Source of the DNA: CAYXTW01 sp964452645
GTDB lineage: Bacteria; Zixibacteria; MSB-5A5; GN15; PGXB01
Assembly: GCA_964452645.1 (NCBI GenBank)
Contig: CAYVMO010000007.1
Coordinates: forward strand, 1-64,000
Direction of reading: 5' to 3'
Length of the DNA: 64,000 nucleotides
The notes below the pieces were generated by a model that was not told the DNA's origin, did no database searches, and saw only the letters and a program-made list of their open reading frames with translations. Positions 61,601 through 64,000 of the stretch are shown here, in pieces. How positions within the stretch are numbered: position 1 is the stretch's first letter; every line of letters starts with the position of its first letter. A program made the position numbers and the translations under genes.

Positions 61601-61618
61601 TTTAATGATGTCATTAAA
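61601..61618. promoter_or_regulatory. Perfect palindrome, possible operator
   Basis: TTTAATGA-TG-TCATTAAA: 8-base perfect arms, 26 bases past the HAD gene stop and about 200 bases before the next start. It may be an operator for the downstream gene. The rest of 61576-61822 holds no clear promoter. Confidence 0.35.
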
Positions 61619-61822
61619 ACAGTACAATAAAGTACATATTTTAAGGGTAAGCCGCAAAAGGGATTGCAGAAAGGCAAAAATAGGTTTCAGCAGTCCACAT
61701 TTAACAAACGGATCGATTTGCCGTAACGTATCATTATTAGGATTTAATGTATAAATATTTATCGAAACAGGGAAAAATTGAACCATCTCATTATAAACCT
61801 TAATTGCTCATAGGAGGAGTCC

Positions 61823-63577
61823 ATGAGGCGCAATCGTTTTGCGATAGGAATGACTCTCATGATCTGCCTGGCGGCAGTCGGATTACATGCCCAGGTAAAT
61901 CAAGACAGCCCCTGGCCCATGTTCAGACACGATGTCAAACATACCGGAGCTTCACCTTACACCGGCCCGGGTCAGCCGGTCTTGCAATGGAAATATCCCA
62001 CCAATGATGGTGTCGCCTCGTCGCCGGCGATCGGTCCGGATGGAACCGTTTACGTCGGCTCGGGATGGTTTTATTTATCACAGACTGATTCCACTCTCTA
62101 TGCTTTGAATCCGGATGGAACCCTTAAATGGGGATTTAAGGTGGGCGGCGGGATATTTTCGTCGCCGGCTGTCGACCAAAACGGAGATATCTACTTCGGT
62201 TCATTCGATCAGCATTTTTATGCCATCGAAGATTCGCTTACTTACGCGAAAGAAAAATGGAATTATAATATAGGCCACTGGATTATGAATTCGCCTCTGA
62301 TATCAAATGACGGCACGGCTTATTTCGGGGCTCTGAATTTTAAATTCGCCGCCGTTGACGCGGACGGCAATCTGAAATGGGTAGACCAGGTCGGCTGGTG
62401 CGTGTTTTCATCGCCCATCCTTGACGATGAAGGCCATATAATTGTCGGTTCGAAGGATCATACTCTGTACGCCTATAATGATCTGGACACCGGTTTTACC
62501 CACGAATGGACATATTCAGTCGGGACATTTTATGACGGGCATCTGATAGACTGCTCTCCGGCTATCGGACCGGATGGAACAATATATTTCGGAGCCGATC
62601 AATATGGTGCCGCGGGACACTCGTACGATCCGATTCATATCGACACCTCCTTTTACGCCCTTAATCCCGACGGCTCTTTTAAATGGCTTTATGTCGTCGG
62701 TGACGGCGTAGAGTCATCGCCCGGTATCGGACCCGATGGTACAATCTATTTTGGATCGTATGACAGCTGCTTTTATGCGCTGCGTGATGACGGAAGTCAT
62801 CCGACATTGAAATGGAAATTTAAAACCAACGGGGTCGTCGATGCTTCGCCCGCAATCGGCGGCGATGGGACGATATATATCGGATCACGTGACTCGACAT
62901 TGTATGCCTTCAATCCGGATGGAACCATTTTGTGGACCTATAAGGCTGACGGTGATATCGAATCATCGGTGGCCATCAACGGCGACGGTGTCATATATTT
63001 CGGCGGTATGGAAGGTGCCGTATATGCTCTGGGAAATCCGAGCCCGGACGTCGGCCCGACGTCTATGGACATCCCGCCGTTCGTTTCGCCGAGCGCGTCG
63101 ATCACGCCGACCGTGACGGTACGGAACTATCGCACGTCGGCGTCGAGCTTCGATATTGCCGTGGAAATTGAACTCGATGCCAGTATCGTGTATGCCGATA
63201 CGGTCAATGTTTCCGGTCTGGCCGGAGGCGACTCGACCAATGTCGGTTTTGCATCCTGGACGGTTGGTTCCGAAGCTGATAAGATATATAACATAAATGT
63301 ATCGACTATTTCAGCCGGTGATGTGAATGTAAATAATGATACGCTCTTTGCGACCGCTTCGACCGGCGAGCCGTATATATGCGGAGACGCCAACGGCGAC
63401 AGCAATATCAATATCTTCGATATTACTTTTATTATATCGAACCTGTACCTGGGTGGTCCGGCTCCGGATCCGATTGAATCGGCCGATGTTAACCATGACG
63501 GCAATTTGAATATTTTTGATATTACATATTTGATTGCTCATCTCTATCTGGGTGGCCCGCCTCCCGATTGCCCATAA
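61823..63577 (+). CDS. Secreted PQQ-like beta-propeller protein with CARDB-like and dockerin-type domains
   Basis: A 584-residue exported protein with a signal peptide (MTLMICLAAVGLHAQ). Residues about 30-405 form a propeller of PQQ-like repeats: SSPAIGPDGTVYVGS, FSSPAVDQNGDIYFGS, SSPGIGPDGTIYFGSYD, ASPAIGGDGTIYIGSRD. A CARDB-like beta domain covers about 410-515. The last ~65 residues are two dockerin-type calcium loops, CGDANGDSNINIFDITFIIS and ADVNHDGNLNIFDITYLIAH, each ending LYLGGP. AGGAGGAG before the ATG is a strong ribosome site. The dockerin end is closely similar to that at 42613-44313, suggesting a shared surface-attachment signal. Confidence 0.85.
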   Translation: MRRNRFAIGMTLMICLAAVGLHAQVNQDSPWPMFRHDVKHTGASPYTGPGQPVLQWKYPTNDGVASSPAIGPDGTVYVGSGWFYLSQTDSTLYALNPDGTLKWGFKVGGGIFSSPAVDQNGDIYFGSFDQHFYAIEDSLTYAKEKWNYNIGHWIMNSPLISNDGTAYFGALNFKFAAVDADGNLKWVDQVGWCVFSSPILDDEGHIIVGSKDHTLYAYNDLDTGFTHEWTYSVGTFYDGHLIDCSPAIGPDGTIYFGADQYGAAGHSYDPIHIDTSFYALNPDGSFKWLYVVGDGVESSPGIGPDGTIYFGSYDSCFYALRDDGSHPTLKWKFKTNGVVDASPAIGGDGTIYIGSRDSTLYAFNPDGTILWTYKADGDIESSVAINGDGVIYFGGMEGAVYALGNPSPDVGPTSMDIPPFVSPSASITPTVTVRNYRTSASSFDIAVEIELDASIVYADTVNVSGLAGGDSTNVGFASWTVGSEADKIYNINVSTISAGDVNVNNDTLFATASTGEPYICGDANGDSNINIFDITFIISNLYLGGPAPDPIESADVNHDGNLNIFDITYLIAHLYLGGPPPDCP

Positions 63578-63611
63578 ATATCAGATTCGTTCATGCATCT
63601 ATACAATGAAG

Positions 63612-63638
63612 CCCCATTCATCTGAATGGGGTCTTTTT
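63612..63638 (+). terminator. Intrinsic terminator after the PQQ/dockerin gene
   Basis: CCCCATTC-ATCT-GAATGGGG (63612-63631) is an 8-bp perfect stem followed by TCTTTTT. Confidence 0.85.
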
Positions 63639-63697
63639 AGATTTTTAGATATAACGTCAACCAATAGCGATATTATGCCGAAAATGATAATAAAGGC

Positions 63698-63725
63698 TTG
63701 ACAAAATACGCTATTTTAGTATATT
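63698..63725 (+). promoter_or_regulatory. Sigma-70-type promoter of the last gene
   Basis: TTGACA (63698-63703), a 16-base spacer, TATATT (63720-63725); about 65 bases before the ATG at 63791, giving a leader of roughly 60 bases. Confidence 0.6.
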
Positions 63726-63790
63726 TACAGAGAAGAAACTGTTAACGCTAGCACAGCAACATACAATTTAAAAACACAGGAGTCGGTCTT

Positions 63791-64000
63791 ATGTGTCGTC
63801 TGTTTTGTGTGGTGGCGTTGATGGTTTTTTTCGTTTCAATATTTTCACTTAATGCCAACGCCTTATGGGATCCGGATCGAAGGGTCGATCAATCGTCGGA
63901 GAAACCGACGACTCTGGTCGTTAAATTTACGCCCGACATTCAGTTGAATTGGGATTATGATAAGAATGGTATAGCTCTGACCGATAAATCGGAGCTGAAT
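63791..64000 (+). CDS. Secreted protein, N-terminal fragment (cut by window end)
   Basis: Seventy residues are visible from the ATG at 63791, with AGGAG about 8 bases upstream. A signal peptide (LFCVVALMVFFVSIFSLNA, cleavage near NANA-LWD) precedes a mature start containing TTLVVKFTPDIQLNW. The phrase LVVKFTPD resembles the prodomain start of secreted subtilases with C-terminal dockerin, but too little is seen to name it. Confidence 0.7.
   Translation, partial: MCRLFCVVALMVFFVSIFSLNANALWDPDRRVDQSSEKPTTLVVKFTPDIQLNWDYDKNGIALTDKSELN

Overview
The window reads as a chromosomal segment of a Gram-negative bacterium, most like the FCB-group or deep-branching 'Zixibacteria-type' lineages. This placement is an inference. 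It rests on secreted proteins ending in dockerin-type repeats with the NIFDITYLI..LYLGGP style, a C-terminal type IX secretion-like sorting domain, DUF5916/CBM9-type and DUF5777 outer-membrane proteins, a multihaem CxxCH/Cx4CH lipoprotein, and a sigma-54 activator paired with MacB-like exporters. No rRNA, CRISPR array, phage or transposase gene was seen.

Layout. (1) 1-18230: a sigma-54 response regulator, cut by the window edge, is divergent from an export cluster of one membrane-fusion protein, two ABC ATPases and six tandem paralogous two-module FtsX/MacB permeases. A near-perfect -24/-12 promoter lies between them, and a short in-frame relic of what may be a seventh permease sits at the head of the array. 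(2) 18374-18889: a lone conserved cytosolic protein. (3) 19150-36661, all on the minus strand: an exopolysaccharide/glycan locus of the EpsI (exosortase-associated) kind. It has seven glycosyltransferases, an O-antigen-ligase-like polymerase, an EpsI protein, two exosortase-system alpha/beta hydrolases, an asparagine-synthase-like amidotransferase, an SGNH hydrolase and a sorting-domain secreted protein. No exosortase is present. (4) 37251-39653: a large CBM9/DUF5916 outer-membrane protein.

(5) 39654-46262: an AT-rich accessory stretch. It holds a 52-residue conserved protein, stem-loop elements, a candidate small RNA with its own promoter and terminator, a HARE-HTH/NYN nuclease pair, tRNA-Ile with a duplicated anticodon-arm fragment, a dockerin protein between two copies of a dispersed repeat, a three-gene toxin-antitoxin-like operon and an HTH_17-DUF2087 regulator. 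(6) 46293-52084: lipoate transfer and oxidation, with lipB converging on E3-E2-E1beta-E1alpha of a 2-oxo-acid dehydrogenase complex; three dispersed palindromic repeats fill the gap. (7) 52623-56657: a DUF1003 membrane protein, then an envelope redox set (Cx4CH lipoprotein, DUF5777 barrel, YceI-like protein, multihaem cytochrome lipoprotein). (8) 56914-60771: a tightly overlapping molybdenum-cofactor operon (moaB-moaA-moaC-small membrane protein-MOSC-moeA), followed by a HAD hydrolase. (9) 61823-64000: a secreted PQQ-propeller/dockerin protein and the start of another secreted protein.

The most unusual material is the sigma-54-linked six-permease array, the candidate small RNA upstream of the HARE-HTH/NYN pair, the DUF3467-linked toxin-antitoxin-like operon, and a small membrane protein embedded in the molybdopterin operon. 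Promoters, terminators and the small RNA were recognised by eye and are untested.
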